From Crossaster papposus (taxonomy: Eukaryota; Echinodermata; Asteroidea; Velatida; Solasteridae): DNA of 64,000 nucleotides. The notes beneath the pieces were generated by a model. The model made no database searches, was not told the DNA's origin, and saw nothing but the letters and a program-made list of their open reading frames with translations. Shown piece after piece: positions 1 to 9,568 of this stretch (the stretch's first letter is position 1; the number at the start of each line of letters is the position of its first letter). The stretch covers positions 1,984,001 through 2,048,000 of the forward strand of contig JBAIAA010000258.1 of the NCBI GenBank assembly GCA_037893245.1. Reading direction: 5' to 3'. The position numbers and the translations under genes are program-made.

Positions 1-1
1 G

Positions 2-91
2 TCCAAGTATGAAACGAAGGACCCTGACGAATCCAGCGTGCCTCCTGATCAACCAGCAACCTTGAGTTCCTCGCCCAGTTGCGATTCCTAG
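2..91 (+). CDS. C-terminal tail of an unidentified ORF, cut by window edge
   Basis: An open frame of 29 codons enters from the left edge and stops at 89-91. It is rich in Ser, Pro and Asp and has no motif I recognise. The proline/serine tail just before repeat-rich DNA would suit the end of a retroelement polyprotein, but that is only inference. It may also be chance, because 29 open codons are not significant. Confidence 0.2.
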   Translation, partial: SKYETKDPDESSVPPDQPATLSSSPSCDS

Positions 92-1123
92 ACGAGTAGT
101 TTTAATGGTTGACAGTTTCAAGTGTTTCTACTAGTTTGCGAATTTCCTTAGGAAATTAGGGGGCGGCTTTGTTGAATCCAACTTTCTCAGATAGAGAGGG
201 CGCCCTTCAATGTTGATGGTGGTGTTCTACAGAGTTTTCTTGCCACCTGGTGGCGCTTGTTATTACTAGCATCATGGCAGTTTTGCCCGTTTTCTAACCG
301 TATTGTTCCCAGATTACATCATATCTAATCCGCTTCCATAACTATTGACTGGGTGAGTTTGACAAGCATTATTTTAGATTACAATGTAAAGATCCCTTTG
401 ATATAATAGCATAAGTGATCTGTGCGACCATTTAGTGGGAAATTCAGGGGGGGGGGGGGGGTTCATGGGCTTATTTGTAACGTTGGCAACTAGTCGCTTT
501 CCGTACCCATACCTATTGTATTATGATCACATCCGATGATAATCCATGTTATTGTTAAGTATTTGTTGATTGTTAATGCATGTACAATTATATTGTATGT
601 TTGCAGCATACAAGAGAAGCACAGGGAAGAGAAAGAAAGAAACACAAACCAAGAACTGTGTGTCATGTGTCATGTGTTTTTTTATCGGCCAGCATGGTTT
701 TAATAATTCTGTTTGAGGTTTCCTGCCAACCAACTCCAGTGAAGCCCAACACAGTTCCTACACTATGCATAGTTTTCCTTAGCCTTGGTCAAGGCGTCAT
801 TACCCGTCCGTACATACATGTACGTACGTCGATGCCACGATGCCCGAAATTTCGTAGGACTGTCTTGCGACGACGCCCGATGACCCACGATTTGCCCAAA
901 TTGTATGTCGTGTCGTGGAACAAATGCGTCGTGGGTTCGTGACCAGGGCAGAACATTTCGTACGATCCGTTGTGACCGGGGCTTAACACAGAGCCCTTTG
1001 GGTGAAACGGAACAAATAAATTCCCATAGACCTAAGTGCTAAAACGCCCATACTTTCACGATCTTATTAAAATACTTAGAACTCTCACGTGTTCAGGGAC
1101 TACAGAAACATGACGACTAGCAT
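92..1123. other. Gene-free stretch with a 15-G run
   Basis: No convincing coding sequence is present. The frames open at 580-942 and 789-989 lie on opposite strands of the same DNA and resemble nothing I know. A run of 15 G lies at 447-461. The rest appears to be unique or decayed repeat sequence. Confidence 0.5.
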
Positions 1124-1247
1124 GTCAATTTTATTTAAATTTCCTAATTTCCAATGAAAAACATATACATTGCCACCCTACTTCCGAGTGTCGCTAGGCA
1201 GCGCCGTTTGTCTGATTTTGTGTTGTTTCCTTTGAGCCCGCGCTTTG
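1124..1247. repeat. Direct repeat, copy 1 (about 125 bp)
   Basis: This block recurs in the same orientation at 2584-2728. The core, from about 1146 to 1246, matches with few substitutions, and the second copy has about 24 extra bases near its left side. Copy 2 ends exactly where the gypsy integrase fragment begins. The pair may be ends of an unrecognised element inserted into or beside the gypsy copy. Confidence 0.7.
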
Positions 1248-1439
1248 CTGGTGACTTCTATTTGTGTGGTGCGCCCTCTATCGACATAAAATAAGTCGAG
1301 TTTTCGGACAATTAATGCGTGGGCGGCTCATTAACCCTGAAAACACAGTTTCTACTTCTTTCTTTGAGCAGATGTAGGATAGAGCTATTACTCCAGCTTC
1401 GAAACCTATTAAGTCACATCGATTTGAAAGAATCTTGAC

Positions 1440-1535
1440 TTGTAGTTGAATTATCGAGTGGTTTAGGCTTCTCGTCTGCGGGTTTCCATCACCTGGGCTC
1501 GAGTCCTAATCCTGGCCGACGTCTTTTTTTTTCTT
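1440..1535 (+). repeat. tRNA-like (SINE-type) sequence with Pol III terminator
   Basis: GGCTCGAGTCC near 1496-1506 is one base from a Pol III B box. It is preceded by an A-box-like GTGGTTTAGGCTTC and followed after about 20 bases by a T-run that could terminate Pol III. A good cloverleaf is not evident, so this is more likely a decayed tRNA-derived repeat than a working tRNA. Confidence 0.35.
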
Positions 1536-1710
1536 CTCAGTTTTAACGCGCGCGATTTCGCAATCTTATCCTTAAAAGAATTAATTTCTCGTTTTCAAAT
1601 ACCAACCGGAGTTAGCTCAACGGCTTAATTCGCCAGGTTGAAGAGTCCTATATGAGAGTCGGTCAATGTGTAGAGTCATAGGTCCGTACCCCTGAATGCT
1701 TGGTCAACAC

Positions 1711-2491
1711 ATGGAGAAATAAGACACAGGGAGTTTGAACGGCCCGCTAATCCCCCACAGGGTATTCACTGACCAATTGGAGACCCTGGATGACCAGTGA
1801 TAAAGGCATGGAGGCTTCCCGATTTACGACAGCGATAAGATCTCTCACATCTCAGGGTTTGGTACCGCTCGCCACCACATACTGGAGAAACGAATTGCTT
1901 GTGCGGTCAATAGTTAATAGTTCACTAGCAAGCAAACGAACCAGTTTTCGCATGCGCAGTAGCTCTCTGTCGGTCGAAACACGTGAGCCATTGTGGGAAA
2001 TCGATGCGCCTTGAAAAACTGAATCTGCCAATATTTTTTTGGTCGAACTCCGACATTCTGATGGCAAGTTACGTTTGTTATCCTTTTAAAATATGAACGG
2101 TACAATCATGGAAATATGGTAGCATATTTTTTATGATTTTGACGACTTAAGGCCGAGTTTGGCCGGCCAGAAATGGAAGGGTTTGCTCGTTGAGGCTTTT
2201 GTCCATTCGTGTATCGCTCAACGGTGTGCGACGTGTTGCGTTTTCTTTTTTTTGCATAAGAAAATCGAAATGTTTTAGAAACTTGCGTACTATTTCGATA
2301 TGCGCCTGCGCACTAGCGCGTACTCGCGCTAGTGCGCAGGCGCACATCTTCCCGAATTCGTGTGGCTGCGGTCGCGAGATTGCCCGCGGGGTGTTTACAG
2401 TCAATTATCCCGGGCTGTTTCACGACCGCGGTACCAGAGCCTAAACGTTTGATCCAGAGGTTGTTGTAACTCCCTGTGTCTTATTTTTCCA
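1711..2491. mobile_element. Candidate MITE bounded by a 20-bp inverted motif
   Basis: The motif AAATAAGACACAGGGAGTT near 1716-1735 returns inverted near 2470-2488 with one difference. Flanking bases ('tggtcaacaca' and 'ggtcaacacca') are also similar but in direct order, so the exact terminal structure is unclear. No protein is encoded between the arms. A perfect hairpin sits inside at 2301-2344. Confidence 0.4.
2301..2344. repeat. Perfect GC-rich hairpin, 20-bp arms, 4-nt loop
   Basis: Arms 2301-2320 and 2325-2344 are exactly complementary around the loop TACT. The sequence is dominated by GCGC and CpG. Flanking DNA is ordinary, so this stands out as a strong local secondary structure. It could be the core of a MITE or a cruciform-prone site. 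Confidence 0.9.
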
Positions 2492-2583
2492 TGGTCAACA
2501 CCACATAACTTGTTTTTCTTCATTTTTCTCTTACCACCAATGAAGGCCTACACTTTTTTTGAAAGAATTCTTACCCAATCGAG

Positions 2584-2728
2584 ACAATTTTATTTAAAAC
2601 GCAAGGCTGACTCCTTACAATTTTTTAATTTCCAATGAAAAACATATACATTGCCACCCTACTCCCGAGTGTGGCGAGGTAGCGTCGTCTATCTGATTTT
2701 GTGTTGTTTCATTTGAGCCCGCGTTTAA
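2584..2728. repeat. Direct repeat, copy 2 (about 145 bp)
   Basis: Second copy of the 1124-1247 repeat. It contains the shared run beginning AATTTCCAATGAAAAACAT and ends at the junction with gypsy integrase sequence. Confidence 0.7.
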
Positions 2729-3152
2729 ACTTCATAGAAGTTGTGAAACTGGAGGCATGACCACAGAGACGCTACTAGTGAAGAAAACCAAACCAGTCTT
2801 TGCCACACATGACATACCAGCCACACTGATAAGTGACAACGAGCCAAACTTCGCCTCGCGTGAGTTTAGCCAGTTTGCTCACGAATAAGACTTTTTCACA
2901 TCACCACAAGCCCACACCATAGCAGAGCCAATGGCAAAGCTGAATCCGCCGTCAAGATCACAAAAGGTCTCATAAAAAGGTCTAAACGAGATGGTGGAGA
3001 TATGTGGCAGTCCATTATCGAATGGCCTAACACTCCAACACCAGGGATGAACAGCTCTCCGGTCCAACGCCTCATGTCGCGCAGATGCAGAACCCTAATG
3101 CCATGCAACAACACAATCTACAATTCAGATAGCTCGAAAGCGAAAATACAAT
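2729..3152 (+). pseudogene. Ty3/gypsy integrase fragment, left part of a split polyprotein
   Basis: Translation across frames gives the middle and C-terminal part of a Ty3/gypsy integrase core: an acidic region with ISDNEP, an HGIPA-like stretch and then the downstream SSPVQRLMSRR segment typical of gypsy pol. It is about 80-90% identical to the copy at 21187-21757 over the shared part. A stop interrupts the core (HE followed by TAA near 2885), and frameshifts occur near the end. The sequence breaks at 3152, where an Ngaro element begins. The polyprotein tail resumes at 8639. It is a dead copy; the zinc-binding N-terminus is missing. Confidence 0.8.
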
Positions 3153-3234
3153 AGTTGAGCTACAGTGCACACGGTAAGGGTGTGGCAGTCATTGATCGTT
3201 TTCAGCGCAACTACATCGGACGTCAAATTTAGTT
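3153..3234 (+). repeat. Ngaro split direct repeat A1
   Basis: 82 bp, matching A2 (8173-8254) with a single visible difference. It marks the 5' end of the element. Confidence 0.9.
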
Positions 3235-3252
3235 CGTCTCTCGCTCGCTACA

Positions 3253-3726
3253 ATGTCTTTTTCTGATGGTGCTCAACTATCTGACACCGAGAGGCCTTAT
3301 TTCCAACCTTCTCAACCTGCCTCAGTCCTTACTGCTAAGGATGTCTCCGCAATAATGAAGGCAGGTGTATCGGAGGCTCTTGGTGGTTTCCAATCCCACT
3401 TTGACAAGGTTATAGCAGAAAGAAAACAGGAAAACGAGAAAGCTCTCTTGCAAGTGCAGTCCTTAAAAAGGGCTAGTGAGGTGCAGTTCCGATTTAAAGG
3501 TAATCGTACCCAGTTTGAATTTAACGAAAAAATAGTTCAAAGCATAGGAAGTGCACAGAAGCTGTCAAAGGAAGGCTCTCTAGCATCCGCAGAAGAAAAC
3601 CTATCAGAGGCAGTTACAGATCTACAAAAGAGAAACAAGTTAATTCGCCTTGCGGATAAATCCGAGGCAGATTCGTATTGTTTGATTCTGTACAAATCAA
3701 ATAACTTAATAGCATTTTGTCAATAA
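3253..3726 (+). CDS. Ngaro Gag-like protein, N-terminal exon
   Basis: The frame opens with an ATG 19 bases after repeat A1 and runs 157 codons. The product has a long charged helical middle (residues about 30-75) and a conserved-looking QFRFKGNRTQFEFN stretch seen in Ngaro and DIRS first ORFs. The last 15 or so residues look non-coding. A likely intron runs from a GT at 3675 or 3680 to the acceptor TTTTGTTTAG ending at 4034. The second donor keeps the frame into an acidic segment and then a zinc knuckle. Role by family: RNA-binding structural protein. The intron is inferred. Confidence 0.65.
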   Translation: MSFSDGAQLSDTERPYFQPSQPASVLTAKDVSAIMKAGVSEALGGFQSHFDKVIAERKQENEKALLQVQSLKRASEVQFRFKGNRTQFEFNEKIVQSIGSAQKLSKEGSLASAEENLSEAVTDLQKRNKLIRLADKSEADSYCLILYKSNNLIAFCQ

Positions 3727-4034
3727 GTTCAGTTGATTTAAGTGTGGTACAGTACCGGAGGTGTCGCTGAATACTTCAAATAGCGTTTTAACCACTGTTC
3801 CATTACATTGCGTCTTTAATATCTCTTCCCTGGTTAGTAGCCATTGTCATTGATTCTGCATTATGCTTGTTGGATATGCAGGCATGCATGACGCCAGTAT
3901 CACACTGTACACGTATTTATAAGTATTGGTTTTACCTATTCTGAATTCAATCGTATTATAGGGCCTACTTGTTGAATTGAAGCACGCATGGTATTTTACA
4001 TGGATTCAAGAATTTCACGTGAAATTTTGTTTAG

Positions 4035-4396
4035 GCTGGGGAGCTGTGGATGAATATATGAGTGACGAGCTGGCAGATGACTCGGAAGACGAGAAGCGTA
4101 TCCGGTCAGCTCAGTCCCGGGCCATGGCCAAACGAAAAAAGGCGAAGGGTGTGCACCGGCAGAAGCCCTATCAGCAGGGAAACCGACAGGTGTCCGAGTC
4201 TCCGGCTAACCCAGATAATCTTTTTCGCCGCTATAGTAGTCAATATAGATCGGCGTCTCGGTTCCCATACAGCACAAGCTTTGGGTCAAACACCAAATCC
4301 ACTGACATCTGCTTCAAGTGTGGCAGAGCAGGCCACTGGAGGAAGTCGTGTCCCGGAATACAGCCGACATCCGGAGGCAAAGATGCAAGGCCATAG
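4035..4396 (+). CDS. Ngaro Gag-like protein, C-terminal part with CCHC knuckle
   Basis: Begins after the probable splice acceptor at 4034. An acidic segment (DELADDSEDEKR) is followed by a basic region and a single zinc knuckle, CFKCGRAGHWRKSC, near 4312-4353. The frame stops at 4394-4396, and the RT region starts almost at once. CCHC knuckles in retroelement Gag proteins bind nucleic acid. Together with 3253-3679 it would make one protein of about 260 residues. There is no damage in this exon. Confidence 0.7.
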
Positions 4397-4398
4397 TA

Positions 4399-6012
4399 AA
4401 TGTGCAAGAGCCACGGGAAGCCATGTGCCTTCAACTGAACACACCGAAATAGGGTATGAGAAGTTATATTCGGATAATTATTTTGATTATGAACAAGGAT
4501 CTGCAGAACCCATTGTTGTGGGACGTTTAAAAGATTCCATAACGTTTTGGGAGAGTATAAATGCTTATTCCGAGGTGTTGGACATTATTAAAACTGGTTA
4601 TAAAATTCCATTTATTAGCACGCCTCCGTTTTCATACTCCAAGAACAATCAATCGGCGATCTTCTATTCTGAATTCGTTTCAGAGGCCATATTGGAACTC
4701 AAGAGTAAATCTTATTTCAGAGTTAGATTCACCCACTTATATTGTAAACCCATTGACTGTCGCAATACAAAGTTCTGGCAAGAAAAGATTGATTCTTGAT
4801 CTGAGATATGTTAATCAGTTCGTTTGGAAAGAAAAGATTAAGTTTGAAGATCACAAGGAAGCATTGAGATATTACAGGCAATTTGATTTTATGTTTTCGT
4901 TTGATCTTAAGTCTGCTTACCACCACGTTGACATATTTTCCGACCACACTAAGTTTTTAGGTTTTGCGTGGAATTTTGGTGGTGTTACAAGATACTTTAC
5001 GTTCAATGTTTTTCCTTTTGGTCTGACTACAGCTCCTTATGTATTTACTAAGATTTTAAGACCATTGGTAGCCTTCTGGAGATCCAGAGGTATGTATATT
5101 GTTGTATATTTAGACGATGGATGGGGAAGAGAAGACTCCAGGTATAAGTGTGAATTGACAGCTAGCTTAGTAAAGGCTGACTTGCTCGCCGCTGGGTTGG
5201 TTCCTAACAAGGACAAATCTATATAGAGACCAACTCAACAATTGGATTGGTTGGGACTGACATGGAATTCAGTAGAAGGCTCTATTCAAGTCACAGATAG
5301 AAGACTTGTCGATACGTTGGTATCGCTGGAAAGTTTAATTAGTGGTTTACCTAAAGTAACCGCAAGAAAACTAGCTTCCGTTGCCGGTAAAATAATATCT
5401 TGTTCATGTGTTATAGGGTACATAGCTCAACTGAAATCCAGATATTTGCACATGCAAATTGCCAAACAAAACCATTGGGATTATGAGTTTTCTCTTAATA
5501 GCGACAGCAAAGTGATTGAAGAACTATTTTTCTGGAAATCAGATTTGAATAACCTGAATAAACGGTTACTGTTTAAATACTCTATTCCGCAGGTTCTTGT
5601 TTATACTGACGCAAGTCAGTCGGGATGTGGAGCATGGTCCATCGCTTCCCAGAAAATCGAGTTTCAGCAAAACTGGTCTCAAGAGGAGAGAGCGAAAAGT
5701 TCCACTTGGCGTGAGTTGAAAGGGGCGTCCCTAGCAATCAGAGCGTTTGCTCCAGTTCTAAAAGAAAAAACTGTAAAATTGCATACAGATAACAAAGGAG
5801 TTGTAGCCGTAATAACAAAAGGGAGCATGGTTAAAGAATTACAGGAAATCAGTTTAGACCTGTTTTATTTTTGTAGTCTTAACCAAATAAACTTGAAAGT
5901 TGAATGGATTCCAAGACACGATAACGCGGAGGCAGATTATCTCAGTAGACAGGATGATTTGGATGATTGGGGCGTGTCGCATGAATTCTTCCAATTTATC
6001 GACAATTTATAG
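4399..6012 (+). pseudogene. Ngaro reverse transcriptase and RNase H, broken
   Basis: The N-terminal stretch is in one frame to about 4715 and the RT core is in another, so a frameshift lies near 4700-4725. The core shows LILDLRYVN, a first catalytic Asp in SFDLKSAYHHV, FPFGLTTAP and the YLDD active site near 5107-5118. A TAG at 5224-5226 cuts the frame and LDWLGLTWNS continues directly after it. RNase H follows with VYTDASQSGCGAW, WRELKGASL, LHTDNKGVV and a final DNAEADYLSR; the four acidic catalytic residues are present. Another TAG stands at 6010-6012. A further conserved region continues to about 6420 in shifted frames. Confidence 0.82.
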
Positions 6013-6420
6013 GGTCCACACTCAGTAGATCGGTTCGCTAACGAGTACAACACGAAACTGCCTATATTCAATTCGAAATACTGCAGTGGATGCCCAATTC
6101 CAGTCACGTTGATGCCTTCAGTGTTGATTGGAGCAAGGATAATAATTGGTTAGTGCCTCCAATTAATCTCGTATGCAATGCATTGGAGCATATAAAAGCA
6201 TGTAAAGCTATAGAGGGACATTAGTGGTTCCTGATTGGCCTTCTGCATTATTTTGGCCTGTTTTGTTCTCAAACTCTAGCCTCTATACAACTTTGGTTGT
6301 TAAAGTGTTGAGATTCAGTGATCCAGTAAACATATTTGTTCAAGGAAAGAACACCGAGTCCATTTTTGGCAGTACCAGAATGACAAGCGCAGTTTTGTGT
6401 ATCAGACTTCAAGGTTAACA
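6013..6420 (+). pseudogene. Ngaro linker between RNase H and recombinase, decayed
   Basis: After the stop at 6012 the typical DIRS/Ngaro continuation GPHSVDRFANEYNTKLP is readable. A second frame then gives VDAFSVDWSKDNNWLVPP, and a third gives LVVPDWPSALFWPVL. The three pieces together are the conserved post-RNase H region, so at least two small indels have occurred. The function of this region is not known to me with certainty. Confidence 0.65.
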
Positions 6421-6769
6421 CGTCTCGGTAGGATACTGTTAATTAAAACAGCATCGATGTTCGCCAGTCATAGCTGGCAAAGCCACTTGGCTCATTAAGA
6501 GAGTGTTCACAGGATGTGGCCCTATGGAGAGTAGTAATTCCGCTTGGTAGCTCTCACAGACGTCGCTTGACATTGGCCTGAACGTAATTGTCGCTTGACT
6601 GTGGCCGAGATGCAAACAAATTTTGTACGGCCAGTAAACCGTTAATTGATAAGTTTGTAGGACATCATAACATGTGATTAATGTTGTCATCTTGCGGTCT
6701 ATATCAGAATCCTGTGTTCTTTAGTTCAATAATGTTATTAATTCATGTAATTTTTAATCAACAGAGAAA

Positions 6770-7677
6770 GAAGCCACACGCACTTACTTCAAGAAGTTCT
6801 GAAAGCTTCGAGGGCACCTAAGACAGTACTCAAATATGAGAGATGCTTTGCCACCTGGCAACATTGGTGTGTGGAAAACAAGGTCTTGGCTCTTCCAGCA
6901 AAATCAGAAGATGTAGCAAGGTTTTTTATGGAATTATTTAAAGAAAACGCACCATTTTCGAGAATAGAAGGAACATTCTACAGTATTAAGTGGCATCATG
7001 ATTGCAATCCAAATGTTGCAGAAAATCCATGCGATAGAAAATTCTTCAGTTTAATTTTGGAAGGTTTAAAGCGTCTGTCCGCCAAACCTATATGCAAGAA
7101 AGACCCTGTTACTCCAGAACTTTTAAGAAAAATTGTTGATAAGTTTGGATTGACAAACAATTTAATGCACATTTGACTCTGCGCAATGTGCTTAATTTCC
7201 TTTGCAGGTTTTTTACGTAATGACGAACTTGTTAACATCAGAGAATGTGACGTGGACATTCATTCGTCCTTTATTAGGATCTTTCTCACTAAAAGTAAGA
7301 CTGATCAATATAAAGAAGGTTCTTAGGTTTACATTGCCTAGACGGGATCTGCCATTTGCCCGGTATACATGTTATTGAAATACGTGGATTTGGCTAAGAT
7401 CACAGAGATTACGGAAGGATTTTTATTCAGACCAGTTGTGTATATAAAATCTATCAAAGCTCATAAGTTAAGAAAAGGTCAGCTCTCGTACTCCAGGTGC
7501 AAAGAGATTTTCAAAGAAGCTCTGAAGGAGGTGGGTGTAGACCCAACAAAGTTCGGTCTGCATAGCCTGCGTTCAGGTGGAGCTACAGCAGCTGCTGCTG
7601 TGGGTGTGCCAGACAGGTTGTATAAAAAACATGGCAGATGGCGCTCAGAAAGTTCTAAGGACGGATATGTAAAATAA
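6770..7677 (+). pseudogene. Ngaro tyrosine recombinase, broken
   Basis: The N-terminal core-binding part reads YERCFATWQHWCVENKV and on through 7173. A TGA at 7174-7176 lies where the family has Arg, consistent with CGA to TGA decay. The catalytic part follows: GFLRNDELVNIRE (first Arg box), then TAG stops at 7324-7326 and 7339-7341. The C-terminal catalytic motif LHSLRSGGAT (H-x-x-R) comes next, then HGRWRS, and the nucleophile Tyr in DGYVK just before the stop. Role by family: integrates the circular cDNA by site-specific recombination. Three stops make this copy inactive. Confidence 0.82.
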
Positions 7678-7960
7678 TCTTTACAGAACCAATTAACTGT
7701 GTCAATGAATCTAGGTTTATAAATACAGTATTAATTTTGTTGATGCAAGTCGCTTAAACATTATTATTCCATAGCTGGCAATCAGAGGATATTTTTGCCA
7801 TAAAGTACACTTTAAAAGTATCTGTCTTACTAGTATTTTCGATTATTTTGACCTCGCAAAATAATAACGGTTGCGATTGTATGCATTATAAATCAAGAAG
7901 ATTTCTGAGAAATGTATAACTTCATGCATACTTCCCGTTCTTTGTCACTTGAGATGGCGG

Positions 7961-8117
7961 ACACGTATCGGTCCGCTTGTAGCTCGTCGCCGAAGAACGA
8001 TGTTACCCATTGTGAGTGCATTAACATGTTCTTTCTTTCAGGTCGTGGCGGGGGATTAGGCGGATTGGCGTGATAGAAAATATTTTATTCACGTTTGAGC
8101 TGCGAATTAGTGAATAA
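7961..8117 (+). repeat. Ngaro split direct repeat B1
   Basis: 157 bp, nearly identical to B2 at 8482-8638. Confidence 0.9.
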
Positions 8118-8172
8118 TTACATTTTCTATCGCGAGCTAAGGAGCCTGTAATATTTGCATATTACGTAAGAG

Positions 8173-8254
8173 AGTTGAGCTACAGTGCACACGGTAAGGG
8201 TATGGCAGTCATTGATCGTTTTCAGCGCAACTACATCGGACGTCAAATTTAGTT
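8173..8254 (+). repeat. Ngaro split direct repeat A2
   Basis: Second copy of A1 (3153-3234), lying between B1 and B2 as expected for Ngaro. Confidence 0.9.
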
Positions 8255-8481
8255 TTATGAAAACTAATTTATATATGTCATTGTGATAAGATGTATAAAT
8301 ATTGCATTAATGACGGCATTCTATGATTCAAGTTCACGTTTCACAGGTACTTGGTTATCGTGAATATGTCATCAAACTGGAAGGAACAGCAAGAAAAGGT
8401 TTGGTTCTTCAACATTCAGGTATGGATTGGAGGAATTTGTATTCCTCCATAATTCAACTTTCCAAGCTACTTGGCCTTGGT

Positions 8482-8638
8482 ACACGTATCGGTCCGCTTG
8501 TAGCTCGTCGCCGAAGAACAATGTTACCCATTGTGATTGCATTAACATGTTCTTTCTTTCAGGTCGTGGCGGGGGATTAGGCGGATTGGCGTGATATAAA
8601 ATATTTTATTCACGTTTGAGCTGCGAATTAGTGAATAA
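8482..8638 (+). repeat. Ngaro split direct repeat B2, 3' end of element
   Basis: Second copy of B1. Gypsy coding sequence resumes at the next base. Confidence 0.9.
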
Positions 8639-8886
8639 GCTACATTGTTGAGGTGGATGGGCGACGGTACCGTAGAAACCGAGTTCACCTCAGGGACACA
8701 CTGATTACCCACTACACAGGAAAGATATTTGACAGTGAAGCCCTAATCATGGACATAACTCCCGCAGCACCAATCTCCATGGCAAAGTCATCGGACTCTC
8801 ACAGTGAGCCGCCGGTCGTAACTAGGTCCGGCATGATTTCCAAGCGTCCTCAACACTTAAAGAACTATGTGAACTCCCATAAATGA
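8639..8886 (+). pseudogene. Ty3/gypsy polyprotein C-terminus, right part of the split gene
   Basis: The frame gives SYIVEVDGRRYRRNRVHLR, the standard post-integrase motif of Ty3/gypsy pol. It then runs through a Ser/Pro-rich tail with TRSGMISKRPQHLK and stops at 8884-8886. It continues the polyprotein broken at 3152. Relative to typical gypsy pol, about 45 codons appear to be missing at the Ngaro insertion point. This is inferred from general family length. Confidence 0.8.
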
Positions 8887-9218
8887 AGTTCTTCAGACAT
8901 TTTGTTTTACTTGTGCTTTATTGAACACTTGTGTTACTTTAAGTGTTTACTCTAACTAAATTTACTTGAGCATGATGCAAAAGTATTGTTGTTGCTTTTA
9001 TTTATTAAAAAAACGGAATTAAAACAAAGAAGGCTGTTGTGAAAACTTTAAAACGTATGTTCTGCTACAAATAATTTAACTCCAACGAAAGGGAGATGTT
9101 ATGGTAATGCAATGTAGTCGGCTCTCATGGCAGTTTCAGTGCACCGTACATGTACATGTACACCGTAAGGTACAATGTACATGTACATGGAATAAAGCAG
9201 GGCTGTTAGTTAACGATT
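8887..9218 (+). repeat. Gypsy 3' region: purine tract and LTR-like start
   Basis: AAAGGGAGA at 9088-9096 looks like a polypurine tract and is followed at 9097 by TGTTATGG, a plausible LTR beginning with TG. An AATAAA lies near 9190, after a TGTACATG-rich segment. The LTR end is not resolved, and no 5' LTR is seen in the window. Confidence 0.5.
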
Positions 9219-9568
9219 TTTCACTTTATGCATTCGTAGGTGAAAAAAATACATAATAAAACAGTGTTGATTTGCAATTCTCGTTCTAAAGTATTCTCGC
9301 GGTCAGACATCCGGGAACCTTGTTTTTCCTTCTATTGTTTATGCACTTTAGCGCGAAGGGGATATTTCAACGTCGCGTTATATAGCAACTATTTATATTA
9401 CATGTAGATACCTCTGTCGTATCTCTACTGAATAAGAAAAAACAAAGCTTTAAAAATGCATAATGTACAGGTACGATATTGCGCAGTCTTGAAAAGCAAA
9501 GTTCTTACATGACTGTCACACGATCCTTCAAGATTTGGACCAAGTGATACAATTTTGATACAGCTGAA
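9219..9568. repeat. Dispersed repeat, copy 1, adjoining gypsy 3' end
   Basis: Matches 21815-22336 in the same order. Copy 2 has about 150 extra bases in the middle (about 21956-22110). Both copies lie directly downstream of gypsy sequence, so this is probably LTR or flanking sequence of that element family. Confidence 0.75.

Larger units (their letters stand above)
3153..8638 (+). mobile_element. Ngaro-type tyrosine-recombinase retrotransposon, decayed
   Basis: Order of parts: A1 repeat, Gag-like ORF, CCHC knuckle, reverse transcriptase, RNase H, tyrosine recombinase, then B1, A2 and B2 repeats. This A1-ORFs-B1-A2-B2 split-direct-repeat plan is the hallmark of Ngaro elements in the DIRS order. 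The element is 5.5 kb, uses the plus strand, and carries several stops and frameshifts, so it cannot encode all its proteins. It sits inside a Ty3/gypsy pol gene, whose halves flank it. No target-site duplication is seen, as expected for tyrosine-recombinase integration. Confidence 0.88.

Noticed and set aside
1606-1650. Second tRNA-like A box (TAGCTCAACGG)
   Set aside because: No B box at a suitable distance.
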